This document shows, piece by piece, positions 27,384-38,500 of a stretch of 64,000 nucleotides of DNA; within the stretch, counting starts at the first letter, position 1, and every line of letters starts with the position of its first letter. A program made the position numbers and the translations under genes. The DNA is taken from positions 1-64,000 of the forward strand of contig CAJVZI010000001.1 in assembly GCA_913020665.1 (NCBI GenBank), written 5' to 3'. Origin of the DNA: an uncultured bacterium. Its GTDB lineage: Bacteria; Fidelibacterota; Marinisomatia; Marinisomatales; UBA1611. The notes beneath the pieces were generated by a model that was given only the letters and a program-made list of their open reading frames with translations, was not told the origin of the DNA and searched no databases.

Positions 27384-27815
27384 CTAAAATCTATTTTCAA
27401 GGCAGATACAAGGCAACCCAACATCTTCATTGAGTTCACGATATGCATCATTATCAAATTCCATTAAAAAAAATTCACCAACAGCAGCAACCGTCGTCTC
27501 AAAGAGATGTCCTCCAGCTGTACTCATATTATGATCTGATAGCACAACATGCGCATGTGGAAAAGGACTGCCATCTTTTAAGGTTATATTTCCCTCAAAA
27601 CTGACCAACTCTAATATGTCTGAGTATTCCTTTCTGATATATTCTTTTTTAATAGTATCATAGGCACCAATCTCTGTTTCCTTTACAGCACCAATACCTG
27701 ATAGCTTTGCATTACTGATGCCTTTATCAATACAGAATCTGGTCAAGGTATCCATTACCTTTTCGTTTTTTTCAATATAAATGAAATGATCTTTGCCTAC
27801 TTGTTTGTATTGCAT
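27384..27815 (-). CDS. PPC (DUF296) domain protein
   Basis: 143 residues consisting of one PPC domain, the module attached to AT-hooks in plants but standalone in bacteria. LSGIGAVKETEIGAYD, PFPHAHVVLSDHN and GGHLFETTVAAVGEFFL match the family's conserved core; the His-x-His and later His could bind a metal. Function in bacteria is unsettled. It lies between alaS (5 bp) and ridA (5 bp). Confidence 0.82.
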   Translation of the reverse strand: MQYKQVGKDHFIYIEKNEKVMDTLTRFCIDKGISNAKLSGIGAVKETEIGAYDTIKKEYIRKEYSDILELVSFEGNITLKDGSPFPHAHVVLSDHNMSTAGGHLFETTVAAVGEFFLMEFDNDAYRELNEDVGLPCICLENRF

Positions 27816-27820
27816 TCTAT

Positions 27821-30394
27821 TTATCCATTTAGTAATTCATTTATTAAGCTTTGTGTAGAATCAATTGCAGGCTTAATAGAAGCGTTATTCTTACCGCCTG
27901 CAGTTGCAAGATGAGGTTTACCACCACCTCCGCCTTCCATATACCCTCCGATTTCTTTTGCTAGTTTACCTGCGAGTATTCCATCTTCATTTAAATTTTT
28001 TGAGACCACAATAACTGCCATTGGTTTCTCCTGTCCTTTTGAGAACAAAACAGCAATACCACTGGAGAGCTTATTAAAAACATCATCACCTAATATCTTG
28101 AGATCATCCATACTGGAGACTTGGACCTCTTTCACAAGACCATAATGGTCACCAATTTTCTTAGCTTCATTTATCAGGTTACCATGCGATGGTTGAGACG
28201 TACGATTCTTTAATTTTTTCTCCAGATCTTTTTTTTCTTTAAAAAGGCCTTCTATTCTTTCAACCATTCCCATAGGTGGTGTATTTAACAATGATTGAAG
28301 ATCATGAAGGACCGACGCATTACTCTGCATTTCAGAAACTGCTTTTTTACCTGTAACAGCTACGATCCGTCGAACTCCTGAGGATAGAGATGACTCTTCT
28401 GTTATCTTGAATGAACCAATATCACCTGTTCTTTCAACATGCGTCCCTCCACAAAGCTCCATTGAAAAATCACCAACCTGTACCACCCTTACCTCATCAC
28501 CATATTTTTCACCAAAAAGTGCTTCGGCTCCTGCTTTCTTTGCATCATCAAATTTTTGAATACTTACGTCTAGTGCTTTATTTAATAAGATCTGTTCATT
28601 TACCATTTCTTCTATATCCTTGATCTCTTGTAATGAGATCTTCTCAAAATGGGTAAGATCAAATCTTAAATAATCAGGATGCACTAATGAACCCGCTTGA
28701 TTTACATGATCTCCCAGAACTGACTTGAGCGCTTTATGCATTAGATGGGTTGCAGTATGGTTCTTTTTTACAGAATTTCGATGATCATCATTGACACTAC
28801 ATTCAACTAGAGAATCTGTATTATTTAATGTGCCTTCACAAATATGCACAAAACTATCATTATCTTTTTTTACATCAAGTACTGATAGGTCTATGTCATT
28901 GCCTTGAATACTACCAATATCGCCGATCTGACCCCCTGACTCAGCATAGAAAGGCGTCTTATCCAAGATAATTAATAACCTATCTTTGTCTTTAGCATAA
29001 CGTCGAATATTAGCACTACAATCCATCACCTCATAACCAACGAATTTAGAATCATCACCATCAGAAACAGTGATCCACTCAAACTGGTCTGTTCCTTGAT
29101 TGAATCTTCCGGCTTCCTTTGCCTTGAGTTTTTGTTTTTCCATAGATTCATTGAATCCTTTTTCATCTACGGTCATCTTACGTTCTCTAGCCATAAGTTG
29201 TGTTAGGTCGAGTGGAAAACCATAGGTATCATATAGTTTAAAAGAATCCTCTCCACTGATCTCAGAGCCTTCTATACCAGACACGATCTTTTCAAAATGA
29301 CTTAGGCCGCGATCTAGTGTTTTATTGAAAGATTCTTCTTCAGAGCGAATGACCTTTTCTATATGAGCGCGTTTGTCAATGACCTCTGGAAATAGCTCAC
29401 CCATAATATCTGCAACTTTCTCAACCAATTTGTATAGAAATGGGTCTTCTAATCCAAGCTTTCTACCAAATCGTGCTGCTCGTCTTAGAATACGCCTTAA
29501 TACATAGCCACGACCATCATTTGAAGGCAAAGCACCATCAGCTATTGAGAAACAGAGCATTCTTATATGATCCGCTATGACCCTGTGAGGTATAGGGTCA
29601 TCTTTGTAGGATGAGTTTGCAAGGATTTGAAGTGAGTCTATAATGGGAAGGAAAAGATCAGTGTCGTAATTACTGTTCTTTCCTTGAAGAACCGTCGCTA
29701 TCCTTTCAAGACCAGCTCCTGTATCAACATGTTTTGCAGGTAGCTCCTCTAGAGACCCATCTTGCAAACGATTGCTTTGAATAAATACTAAATTCCATAG
29801 TTCCCAGTATTGATCAGAACTATTAACACCACTAGGGTCTTGGTTGCTTATATCTTCACCAACATAATAATGTATTTCAGAACAAGGGCCACAAGGTCCT
29901 GTCTCACCCATTTCCCAAAAATTATCTTTTTTTCCACACCTGACAACCCTTTCTGGAGCTATATCAGTAACCTTTGTCCAAAGATCAAATGCTTCGTCAT
30001 CATCTTCATATACTGTTGCCCATAATCGATCTTTATCTAGCTTCCATTCATTAGTAAAAAGGTCCCATGCCCATTCTATTGCTTCTTTTTTGTAATAGTC
30101 TCCAAACGACCAATTACCCAACATTTCAAAGAAAGTATGATGGAATGTATCTACACCCACTTCTTCAAGGTCATTATGCTTCCCTGAGACCCTAATACAT
30201 TTTTGACTATTAACAGCTCTAGGATGTTTTGGATCGGTCTGCCCTAAGAAGATAGGTTTGAATTGGTTCATTCCTGCATTTGTGAATAATAGCGTTGGAT
30301 CATCAATAGGTACAACAGGTGAACTACGAAAGAACTTATGATCTTTTCTTTCAAAGTATTTGATAAAAGAATTGCGTATGTCTTTTGAATTCAT
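27821..30394 (-). CDS. alaS: Alanyl-tRNA synthetase
   Basis: 857 residues. The class II core at the N-terminus has FRSSPVVP and TNAGMNQFKPIFLG. The editing domain carries HTATHLMHKAL and CGGTHVERTGDIG, giving the zinc-binding His/Cys set. The C-Ala domain ends in the Gly-rich MEGGGGGKPHLATAGG. All hallmarks are intact. It starts 1 bp after the outer-membrane protein's stop. Confidence 0.97.
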   Translation of the reverse strand: MNSKDIRNSFIKYFERKDHKFFRSSPVVPIDDPTLLFTNAGMNQFKPIFLGQTDPKHPRAVNSQKCIRVSGKHNDLEEVGVDTFHHTFFEMLGNWSFGDYYKKEAIEWAWDLFTNEWKLDKDRLWATVYEDDDEAFDLWTKVTDIAPERVVRCGKKDNFWEMGETGPCGPCSEIHYYVGEDISNQDPSGVNSSDQYWELWNLVFIQSNRLQDGSLEELPAKHVDTGAGLERIATVLQGKNSNYDTDLFLPIIDSLQILANSSYKDDPIPHRVIADHIRMLCFSIADGALPSNDGRGYVLRRILRRAARFGRKLGLEDPFLYKLVEKVADIMGELFPEVIDKRAHIEKVIRSEEESFNKTLDRGLSHFEKIVSGIEGSEISGEDSFKLYDTYGFPLDLTQLMARERKMTVDEKGFNESMEKQKLKAKEAGRFNQGTDQFEWITVSDGDDSKFVGYEVMDCSANIRRYAKDKDRLLIILDKTPFYAESGGQIGDIGSIQGNDIDLSVLDVKKDNDSFVHICEGTLNNTDSLVECSVNDDHRNSVKKNHTATHLMHKALKSVLGDHVNQAGSLVHPDYLRFDLTHFEKISLQEIKDIEEMVNEQILLNKALDVSIQKFDDAKKAGAEALFGEKYGDEVRVVQVGDFSMELCGGTHVERTGDIGSFKITEESSLSSGVRRIVAVTGKKAVSEMQSNASVLHDLQSLLNTPPMGMVERIEGLFKEKKDLEKKLKNRTSQPSHGNLINEAKKIGDHYGLVKEVQVSSMDDLKILGDDVFNKLSSGIAVLFSKGQEKPMAVIVVSKNLNEDGILAGKLAKEIGGYMEGGGGGKPHLATAGGKNNASIKPAIDSTQSLINELLNG

Positions 30395-30395
30395 A

Positions 30396-31973
30396 TCAGA
30401 ATGAAAAACTAGTTTCTACACTTGTCATATTGATCATTTCATTGGCATCTAACACATCCCCGTCCCCATTCATATCTTGGAAGGTGCGACGAAAAACATA
30501 AGTGAGGACCATACCATTACCTAGTTTAAGCCCGAGGTTATAGCCCATAATGGTTGATTCAGAATATTCAAAATCAAATGGATTAGGTACATTTCTCTGC
30601 TGATAAAACCATGATGCCTTCTCTATCTTACTGATGGGTTTTTTTAATCGCAATATTGCAGTAAAACTCTGGTTGGAGGCCTCTTCAAAACTATTACTTT
30701 CTAAATTGTACTGCTCTCCATTCAAGTTTTGAAAAGCCATAACAGCATCAAATAGACTACCTAGGTCTATACCTAATGATGAATAATAGCCATTCTGTTT
30801 ACCATAGGTCCCAAGTTTTTTTGATTTTGTGATTATTGTTCCTTGGTTGCCTGAAATACTCTGAAATGTAGCACGTTCTATCTCATATGATCGATTGAAA
30901 TAACCAAACTCAAAATTTCCACTAGGTACCATTCGAAATTCAAAGTTAAACTTAGCGCGACCAAATTTTGCAGCAAGCCCAAGAGGTATAATGCCATGCC
31001 CAGCATTTATCTGAGTACTATCGATAGGGTTAGTTGTTTTCCCTAACAAATATGCGATTTGAGCATAGGCGTCAATTGAGATCGAACCTTCTCTTAAAAT
31101 TGGAGTACCAACATCCAATGCAAATGAATTGAATGTTTCTGTTTCTTTTTTAATATTGATGGGCTCAGGTTTAGTTGAAACTCCATCAGGGTCTATCACA
31201 ATCCCCCAAAGTGGAAAAGTAAAGCTTGAATCCGTCCAGCCATCTCCATCGACGTCAAACTCATTTAAAGTATCATTATCTGCCCAACCATCTCCATCTG
31301 TATCTAACCACCACTTACGATCATTGGGAAAATCATCGACAAGATCAGGACGCCCATCATCATCTCTATCTCTAAGACCTAGGTATTGATTTCGATCACC
31401 TACCCAAGACACCCCTGCGGTAAAACCATATGGAACGGGTGCGGATAACCTCATTCCAGCCAATCCCATATTCTCTTTGAAGTCATTAGTAAAACCATGG
31501 ATATTCACATCAAAGGAACGAGTACGAAATTCCATACCAACTTTACGCACTTGTGGGTATAATAAAGTGTTACTGTAATTATTTAACAGGATACCATAGC
31601 CAATGGTGACATTATCCAAAGCACCTATTTTAAAATAGTTTCTGTCCCAGCGATTACCGTATCGTACATAATAGATCTTGTCAATAATAGTATTCTTAAC
31701 TTTTTCACTGGTCGAAAAATCCCATTCATCATCGTGTATATTGCCATCCTGGTCAATATATATAACCATGTCAAAGGCGACAGATAGCTTTCCAAAAGGT
31801 AGAATAGGTCTAAGAGCGATCTGATTCCATATTTTTCCATCGATCGTTACTGCACCAAATGCTCCTTGTACTGACCCATTTGAGGTGGTATTGTCTAGAT
31901 CAAGTTCTTCAGGCTGAGCAATAATGAACTTTAATGCGATCAAGGCAATGATTGGTATGGATTTAAATTTCAT
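30396..31973 (-). CDS. Outer-membrane beta-barrel protein with DxDxDG calcium-type repeats
   Basis: 525 residues. Residues 1-19 are a signal peptide. The body alternates hydrophobic and polar residues and ends in SVETSFSF, a terminal Phe as in outer-membrane barrels. Between about 205 and 250 there are repeated Asp-rich loops (DRDDDGRPDLVDDFPND, DTDGDGWADNDT, DVDGDGWTDS) like thrombospondin type 3 calcium sites, probably on a surface loop. Function is unknown. It heads the alaS run and is divergent from the plus-strand gene at 32062. Confidence 0.75.
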   Translation of the reverse strand: MKFKSIPIIALIALKFIIAQPEELDLDNTTSNGSVQGAFGAVTIDGKIWNQIALRPILPFGKLSVAFDMVIYIDQDGNIHDDEWDFSTSEKVKNTIIDKIYYVRYGNRWDRNYFKIGALDNVTIGYGILLNNYSNTLLYPQVRKVGMEFRTRSFDVNIHGFTNDFKENMGLAGMRLSAPVPYGFTAGVSWVGDRNQYLGLRDRDDDGRPDLVDDFPNDRKWWLDTDGDGWADNDTLNEFDVDGDGWTDSSFTFPLWGIVIDPDGVSTKPEPINIKKETETFNSFALDVGTPILREGSISIDAYAQIAYLLGKTTNPIDSTQINAGHGIIPLGLAAKFGRAKFNFEFRMVPSGNFEFGYFNRSYEIERATFQSISGNQGTIITKSKKLGTYGKQNGYYSSLGIDLGSLFDAVMAFQNLNGEQYNLESNSFEEASNQSFTAILRLKKPISKIEKASWFYQQRNVPNPFDFEYSESTIMGYNLGLKLGNGMVLTYVFRRTFQDMNGDGDVLDANEMINMTSVETSFSF

Positions 31974-31976
31974 TTA

Positions 31977-32005
31977 TTGACAGATTTGTATCAAGAAAAT
32001 TACCT
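31977..32005 (+). promoter_or_regulatory. Possible promoter for the 32062 gene
   Basis: TTGACA at 31977-31982 is a perfect -35 box. The -10 region 17 bp on is poor (TTACCT, 3 of 6). It lies in the 88-bp divergent gap, in the right place for the plus-strand unit. Confidence 0.3.
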
Positions 32006-32061
32006 TTCACCTTTAAACTGAACAAAGGCTAATTCAGAAATAGACAAAATCAGTTATCAAT

Positions 32062-32664
32062 ATGAAGTTTTTAAGATATATATGTATAGTTCTATTTGGT
32101 GTTATCCTATCGATAGCATTTTCAAATAATATTTTTTTGGAATCATTGGAGATCGAATCAAAAACTAATGGCATATTATTAACATTAAAAATGGATTCTA
32201 TTCCCGACCAGAAAGATATTTCGGCATGGCAGGCAAACTCTGGATGGTTCTATATTACTCTTTATAAGGTCAAAGGTGACACCAGCAGACTTATGCCTGA
32301 TAACTTGCAAAAAGGAATATTAGATTTGCAATTCATTCAAGGGGATGAATCCTTCCAGATAGGTTTGAGGTTAAAACGTACCATAGAGAATTATGAATTT
32401 TCAATGAATACTAAGCATAATAGAATTATTGGTTCACTACATTATTCTACGGAATATCTATCACAATTAGATTCAATGAAAAAAAAGGAAGAATCACAAA
32501 AAATATCTGGCTTACCAGATGGTATAAGAAAGTGGCTATACTTAACTGGAACGGGTGTGACCCTAGCTGGCACTTTACAAAACAATGGAGAGAAACAGGT
32601 CAAGACTGGTGTAATTATGTTATTATCTACATTTCTTTTTGATCAAATATTTAAAATAGCATGA
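32062..32664 (+). CDS. Secreted protein, AMIN-like N-terminal region
   Basis: 200 residues. A signal peptide (1-21) is followed by LESLEIESKTNGILLTLKMD and a GWFYITLY strand, which resemble the AMIN domain of periplasmic envelope proteins; this similarity is by eye and uncertain. A Gly- and Leu-rich segment (about 157-195) could be a membrane helix. The stop overlaps the ATG of the next small gene (ATGA), so the two are translationally coupled. Confidence 0.65.
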   Translation: MKFLRYICIVLFGVILSIAFSNNIFLESLEIESKTNGILLTLKMDSIPDQKDISAWQANSGWFYITLYKVKGDTSRLMPDNLQKGILDLQFIQGDESFQIGLRLKRTIENYEFSMNTKHNRIIGSLHYSTEYLSQLDSMKKKEESQKISGLPDGIRKWLYLTGTGVTLAGTLQNNGEKQVKTGVIMLLSTFLFDQIFKIA

Positions 32665-32771
32665 AAGATGCTCTGATATATTTTTCCATTTTCTGGGCCG
32701 TAGCATTCATCTGCATGGGAATCTATCTAAGATATAAATATAAAGACCGGTTAGATGAACTTGACCAATAG
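32661..32771 (+). CDS. 36-residue single-pass membrane microprotein
   Basis: ATG at 32661 overlaps the previous stop as ATGA, and the TAG at 32769-32771 lies 14 nt inside the next gene (start 32755). The product has one hydrophobic helix (about residues 5-23, ending MGIYL), then a basic RYKYKDR and an acidic tail. Length and shape resemble small membrane accessory proteins such as CcoQ/CcmD-type proteins, but nothing nearby supports such a role. Coupling at both ends argues that it is real. Confidence 0.6.
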   Translation: MKDALIYFSIFWAVAFICMGIYLRYKYKDRLDELDQ

Positions 32772-34389
32772 ATCGATTCTAATCTCTTTTATTTCGTCAT
32801 CGATCACGTTTGCATCCATTAATGTAAAAGAATCCTATGATATTCTAATGGATAGGGATATTACAATCCACGCTACACCCCATATAAATAATCTTGTAAG
32901 AAATGGCGCATATGGCCTGAATGAACTAGAAAGATCACGGTTGAATGAAATAGGGCTGGAATGTAAAGGTAATTCAATTTCCATACTAGATCCTATACTT
33001 GATCGATCATATGATACTGATCATTTTAGATTCCAATATACACTTGATGGCAATAATGCTATTGAGAGTATCGATTATGTAATAGAGATGGGTAATATTT
33101 TTGAACAGGTTTGGTCTTTTCATATTGACACCATGGGATTTGATCAGCCTCAGATGGGCCCTGATGGTCTATATGAAATAATGATAGAGAACCTGCCATC
33201 TTTTTACTTTGGATACACTGTAGCACAGGGTTCTGGATCGTCTTGCAGTAGTTACATTAAAATGCGTAACTCATATTCCTCATCTCAATTTAATTCACTG
33301 AGTGAATTCGAAAATATTAAGGTCACTGCAGTACATGAATTCTTTCATTCCATACAATTTGATTATAACTGCTATTCATTTGATCATGGTCTATGGTTCA
33401 TGGAAGCAACAGCAGTGTGGAGTGAAGATGAACTATATAATGGGATCAATGATCTATACCGCTATATGCCGGCATGGTTCTCTAATCCTGATAGACCTAT
33501 TAATGATCAGAGTAGTCATATGTATGGTACTTTTATTTTATTCCAATATATTGATGAGCACTTAGGCGGCCCTGAAACAATTAAAGCATGCTGGGAAAAT
33601 TCAAGGATATTAGCTGCTTACAACCAAGATGTTACTTATACAGCTGTTGATAATGCTTTATCAATGCATAATTCTTCTTTTGAGGATGCATATTTAAAAA
33701 TGCGTATATCAAATAGAATACTCAATTCAAATGCAGGTATATACTCTTATAATGAAGCAGATGAATACAGATTGATCGTTGATCCACCTCCAGAAGAATT
33801 TCTTATTTTTAATACAGGTCAAATAGAAACGAAACAAGGTCAAGGACTAAGCCTATACGAAAGCCTCTACTACTCTGTCATTAGTGATGTACCTCTAAGA
33901 ATACAATTAACAGAAATAAATGGTGAATTTAAACTGTCATCGATCATAAAGCATCGAGATGAAGAAAAATGGACGGTAAGGACAGGAAATGACATTAACA
34001 TTGATCCTGAGATGGGCATTGAATATATTTCATTCGTTTTATCAGCCACAGGAGAAGATCAAACGAATTGGAATTACAGAATACAATTATCAGATGGCTA
34101 TTCTGAAGATTTTACTTTTTATCCTCCCTACCCAAACCCATCTTTTGGACAAACAGTTTCTATGAACATACAGGTCATTACTGAACAGACAATACATGCT
34201 AATATATACGACCTGTTAGGTCAAAAAATATGGAGCAGTTCCAAGCACTTTAGTTCTCCTGAAACAGAAACGTTGATATGGAATGGAAAGAATAAAAAAG
34301 GAGACAGGGTCTCAAATGGAATATATTTCATACAAGTAGAGGGAGATAAATATCAAACCACACAAAAGGTCATTTATCTAAAAAAATAA
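32755..34389 (+). CDS. Secreted zinc metalloprotease (MXAN_6640-like) with T9SS sorting domain
   Basis: 544 residues. A signal peptide (1-20) is followed by a gluzincin-like site: HEFFH (194-198), with Glu217 in WFMEATAVWSE as the likely third zinc ligand. This is the pattern of the MXAN_6640 family of putative metalloproteases. The C-terminus is a type A sorting domain: YPNPSFGQ, IYDLLGQKIW, GIYFIQV and the final KVIYLKK, which sends the protein through the T9SS to the cell surface. It overlaps the microprotein gene by 17 bp. Confidence 0.85.
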   Translation: MNLTNRSILISFISSSITFASINVKESYDILMDRDITIHATPHINNLVRNGAYGLNELERSRLNEIGLECKGNSISILDPILDRSYDTDHFRFQYTLDGNNAIESIDYVIEMGNIFEQVWSFHIDTMGFDQPQMGPDGLYEIMIENLPSFYFGYTVAQGSGSSCSSYIKMRNSYSSSQFNSLSEFENIKVTAVHEFFHSIQFDYNCYSFDHGLWFMEATAVWSEDELYNGINDLYRYMPAWFSNPDRPINDQSSHMYGTFILFQYIDEHLGGPETIKACWENSRILAAYNQDVTYTAVDNALSMHNSSFEDAYLKMRISNRILNSNAGIYSYNEADEYRLIVDPPPEEFLIFNTGQIETKQGQGLSLYESLYYSVISDVPLRIQLTEINGEFKLSSIIKHRDEEKWTVRTGNDINIDPEMGIEYISFVLSATGEDQTNWNYRIQLSDGYSEDFTFYPPYPNPSFGQTVSMNIQVITEQTIHANIYDLLGQKIWSSSKHFSSPETETLIWNGKNKKGDRVSNGIYFIQVEGDKYQTTQKVIYLKK

Positions 34390-34399
34390 TCAAAAAATA

Positions 34400-35269
34400 C
34401 TAAATGGACTCGCTGATCTTTTGTATATCACTGAGAATTTCTAGATACTCTTCTAGTCCTTTATTATAGCGAATGATATATTTCATAGGTTTTATTTTTG
34501 ATGATGTAAGAATCACATGTCCCCCACTTTCATCATGGGCGACCTTGCCAATATTTAACAAGAAGTCTTCGAACTTATCCATTTTTACCCTGTAGGATTC
34601 CAACCTTTTTGATAATCTGATGATCTCCCTTGAATATTGTGATCGATCATTATCAAAAAGAGCTTTGTTAAGTTTTTGATTAAAGCGTTCGATATCAGGT
34701 TGAAGCGCATCCCGCTTATATTTTATATCATAAAGGGTCTCCCTTAATGGCATGTATTCATCTTCAATGAAAACCAATCTCTTTCGATCTTTTTTAAATC
34801 CTTTCTTTAACTTATCAAGGCTTTTTAAGTATTCTCTCTGTGCTTTTTGAATTCCCCGGCTCTGTGATTCGATAATTTTTCTGTATGACACCGTAGTATC
34901 TCTATATACAGAATCTAGACTATCCCGAGGTGTATTCTTCAACTTATCATACAAAGAAAAAACATCATTACTAATACTGTCAATCTCAGAAACAGATATT
35001 TTCATTTTTTCATAATTTGGTTCCAGTCTTTCATATATCCTAAGATCTTTATCAATATAATATTTGAGTTCCTTTCTCATAATATTGTCAAGATCTTTCA
35101 TATCCCTTTTGACCTTTGCAGACCATTCTTTTGTATCTAGGACTCTTACATCAAGAGAATAGATATCTTTGAATTTCCATGGTTTTATCCTACCTGCACA
35201 GTCAATAAATAAAAAAAGGGCTCCTGCTAAAGCAAAAACCCTTATTACAATAATAGGAATTCTGATCAA
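34400..35269 (-). CDS. Coiled-coil envelope protein, possible lipoprotein
   Basis: 289 residues. The hydrophobic start ends LFIDCAG; the Asp before Cys makes the lipobox non-standard, so lipidation is uncertain. The rest is highly charged and helical, with heptad-like Leu/Lys/Arg patterns over about 60-270 (KLNKALFDNDR, RLSKRLESYRVKM), typical of coiled coils. I do not recognise a family. It starts 2 bp after the glutaredoxin stop and converges on the plus-strand metalloprotease. Confidence 0.65.
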   Translation of the reverse strand: MIRIPIIVIRVFALAGALFLFIDCAGRIKPWKFKDIYSLDVRVLDTKEWSAKVKRDMKDLDNIMRKELKYYIDKDLRIYERLEPNYEKMKISVSEIDSISNDVFSLYDKLKNTPRDSLDSVYRDTTVSYRKIIESQSRGIQKAQREYLKSLDKLKKGFKKDRKRLVFIEDEYMPLRETLYDIKYKRDALQPDIERFNQKLNKALFDNDRSQYSREIIRLSKRLESYRVKMDKFEDFLLNIGKVAHDESGGHVILTSSKIKPMKYIIRYNKGLEEYLEILSDIQKISESI

Positions 35270-35271
35270 AT

Positions 35272-35511
35272 CTACAATTTCCCTTCCTGATCAAGCCTTA
35301 TAAGATCATCATACCCACCTATGGTATCATCATTGATTACAATTTGTGGAACTGTTCTTCCTCCTGTGATCTCGAAAAGGTCCTCCCGGCTCCACCCTTT
35401 TTCTTCTATGTCTATTTCTTGATAGTCTAGACCTCTTTCATGCAATAGTTTTTTTGCTAACTTGCAAGGTTGGCACCATGATGTTGAGTAAACGATTATT
35501 GTTCTATCCAT
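35272..35511 (-). CDS. Glutaredoxin
   Basis: 79 residues with the GrxC fold. The redox site is CQPC (13-16); GGRTVPQIVIN carries the cis-Pro and GGYDDL the glutathione-binding Gly-Gly. It reduces protein disulfides in the cytoplasm using glutathione or a similar thiol. Its ATG shares one base with the stop of the upstream C25 gene (TAATG). The pairing with secreted proteins is unusual. Confidence 0.9.
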   Translation of the reverse strand: MDRTIIVYSTSWCQPCKLAKKLLHERGLDYQEIDIEEKGWSREDLFEITGGRTVPQIVINDDTIGGYDDLIRLDQEGKL

Positions 35512-38500
35512 TACTTTAATAAAAGCAGCTTACGAATTTCAATATTTTTTCTATATCTCACCATCACAAAATAAGTCCCTGATGACAATGAATGACCATA
35601 TCGATTCACTCCGTTCCAGGTAAAACGATAATGACCACTTACAAGTGTCCCATTATGTAGTATTGAAACCTCTTTACCAAGAATATCAAAGATCGATATT
35701 GATACTTCATCAGACATTGGTATCGTAAGATCTATATTGGTGATCGGGTTAAATGGGTTAGGATATGCCGGACCTATGTAAAACTGTTCAGGAGTAATGT
35801 CATTATCTACATCCAAAGCAGAAATATAGTTTGAAGGAGCCTCTGTAGTGAATCGTATTGCGCGCTCATTCTCAAGTGGTGCTGCCCCATCAGTGTAAAC
35901 ATTGTTGAATACATATTGAAGCCCATAATTCTTATCTGGTGCCTCAATACCTACCGTAGAATAATTCTTTGTAACATCGACATCATCGATCTCTAAGTAC
36001 TGAAAATCAATTACACCATTTCCGCTCTCTGTTGGCATTGCATTCTGATCATATAGAATAATTTCAAATGTCTCTTCCGTTACTTCATCATATCCATTCA
36101 ATGCTCTAGACCACTCAATTATAAATCTTCCATTTGAATCATCATGCCAAGTATATATATCTACCCATTTATCAATTTGTCCATCACCATTTGTATCAAT
36201 GGTTTCAAGGTCATCTGAGAATGGAGCAAGCATAGCTTTAGGGCCCATATACATTGGGATGGACATATTCCAAAAATAATCTATATCGCATCCTTCAAAA
36301 GATGTCCATCCATTAGAACTTATAGTGATCTGATCATAGTCTCTACCGTGATATTTAAAGACAAATGGTAGTTCAACATCCACATGGTCATCATCATCTA
36401 ACTCATAGTGGGTTCCATTGGATCCGCCATAGTTAGGGTCTAATTCTACCCATTCGAATACTGGAGTCTGCTCATATCCTTCATCAGTATCATCATAGGC
36501 CCAATAACCAAAATTATTCGGCGCAACTGGATAATTATCCGCTGGAGGGATCAGTGCCAGTACCACTTCCTGTTCATAGAATGAATATTCATTTTTAAAA
36601 AATTCCACAAGAAAAGTAATATCACTACCATAGGAAACGTCATCAAGCGCTAAAATATAATTTGTCTCATGTAATGATGATTCAAATGGATTGAAACTGG
36701 AGAGCTGTTCTGAAGAACCATTTACAGATAATGTAGCGCCCTCAGACAAGGGTGTTAATTGGATCGATACTTCTGAATAATTACCTTGAGTGAAATTAAC
36801 AACAGATAGGCTTGGCTGAAATTCATCACCAGGCTCAGGCTGTTCAGTAAATTCAATTTCAAAGACAGGCATCTCAATATCTATTGCAAGATCACAAAGC
36901 GTGCTTCCATCCTCGCTATTAATAACACCAATCACCGCATTACTGACATCTGTTCCATATGCAGTAATTTCAATTCCATTTATCGTGACCGTTTCACCTG
37001 GCTCTGAAGTTGGTATATTAACATTAAACATACTAGGTACGACATGATCAGAGAAAGCTATATTACAACTGATCGGACCTAGTGAATTACTTGATTGGTT
37101 TTGAAAAGATATTGAAATATCCATTAACGAGCCAAGCATAGGTTTTACAGAGTTGTCCTGAGTGCCAATATTAATATCACTCAAGACCAGGTCCTGATCG
37201 GAATTTTGCACATACACTATTTCATGACCTTGAATAAATCCACCTTTATTTGCATAAATATCTAAGGCTGGCGTACCCTCAATATCCAATATTGTAGCAT
37301 ACTGACCATTTTTATCGCTTATGCCTTTTTCAATAAGTGCTCCATCAGTCATTATGCTTATTACTGCATTGGAGACAGGCTGAGAGTGCGGGTCTGATAA
37401 ACTAATATTTATAAAATTATCAACAGATGTTACAGCGCCCGACGTTATTGTGAACTCTTTTGGTGTGTCTAAATAAACCTGCAATGATGGATCGCCAAGA
37501 ATATTATATACATTTGCATAGAACTCTTGGGCTTCTCCAGCACCACTTTGCGCAGGAAATTCTTTTGTTAGACCCCATTGGCCTGCCTGCATCGCTGGCC
37601 CGAGTTCAACAACATTATAGTTCAACATAGCATCATACATATAAGCATTGATGACATTGTTATATTTTGTGCTTGTATGCAGATCTGATGGTCCTACAAA
37701 TGCAACCCCACCTTTTGGTACTGTAGGTGTTCCACCACGCAATACTGCCTCTGCTAGACAAGGGTCAACATTATTTGCAAAATCATTTGAGTTACATACA
37801 TAACTCATAAATACAGGTGTTAGCCAACCATTATTAAGGTCATTTACATCATCAACATGAAATTCTGGATAGTGCCAACCATTTGCGTCTCCCCATCCTC
37901 TATAATTCACAATCCCAACACCATTATCTATCATAGGGATTATGTAGGGTGCTCCCTGTTGTATTGGAGGATAGAACACAGTATCGACTTCACTGTATCC
38001 ATAATCTAAGAGCTCATCTCTTAGCCAATAAGATGTCCATTTGGGTGTGATGGGTATAGGATACGTATTAGCGTAGTTACCGGCCACGATAAGTCCACGA
38101 TCTAACCAATTCTCATCAAATGCCAGTGGATCTCTCGTATACTGTATTGTTTTTGACATTATTACTGCGAGATCTGACAGTGAATCGATCGAAAGTCTTC
38201 CAATAAACACATCTGGGATATTATCATCGCCTAAGATATGTGTATATTGCTGATCTGATACGTCATTCTCGGGTCCGTAGTAAAATGAGGGAAATTCTGC
38301 AAACCCATCAACATCACCGATCAAAAGTATATATTCTAACATGGGATCATCCATAAGGCGGTCCGTTATCATGCTTTTTATTTCTGCAGCTGACCCACCC
38401 GCTTCTGATAAGGGTATGAGGTATACATCAAATCCTTGCGAATTTTTAAATGATACAAAATCATTAAGATAATTAACTACACCATCTGGAGCAATGATCA

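Noticed and set aside
31974-32061. Promoter for the minus-strand alaS run in the divergent gap
   Set aside because: I could not find a -35/-10 pair with acceptable spacing on that strand.
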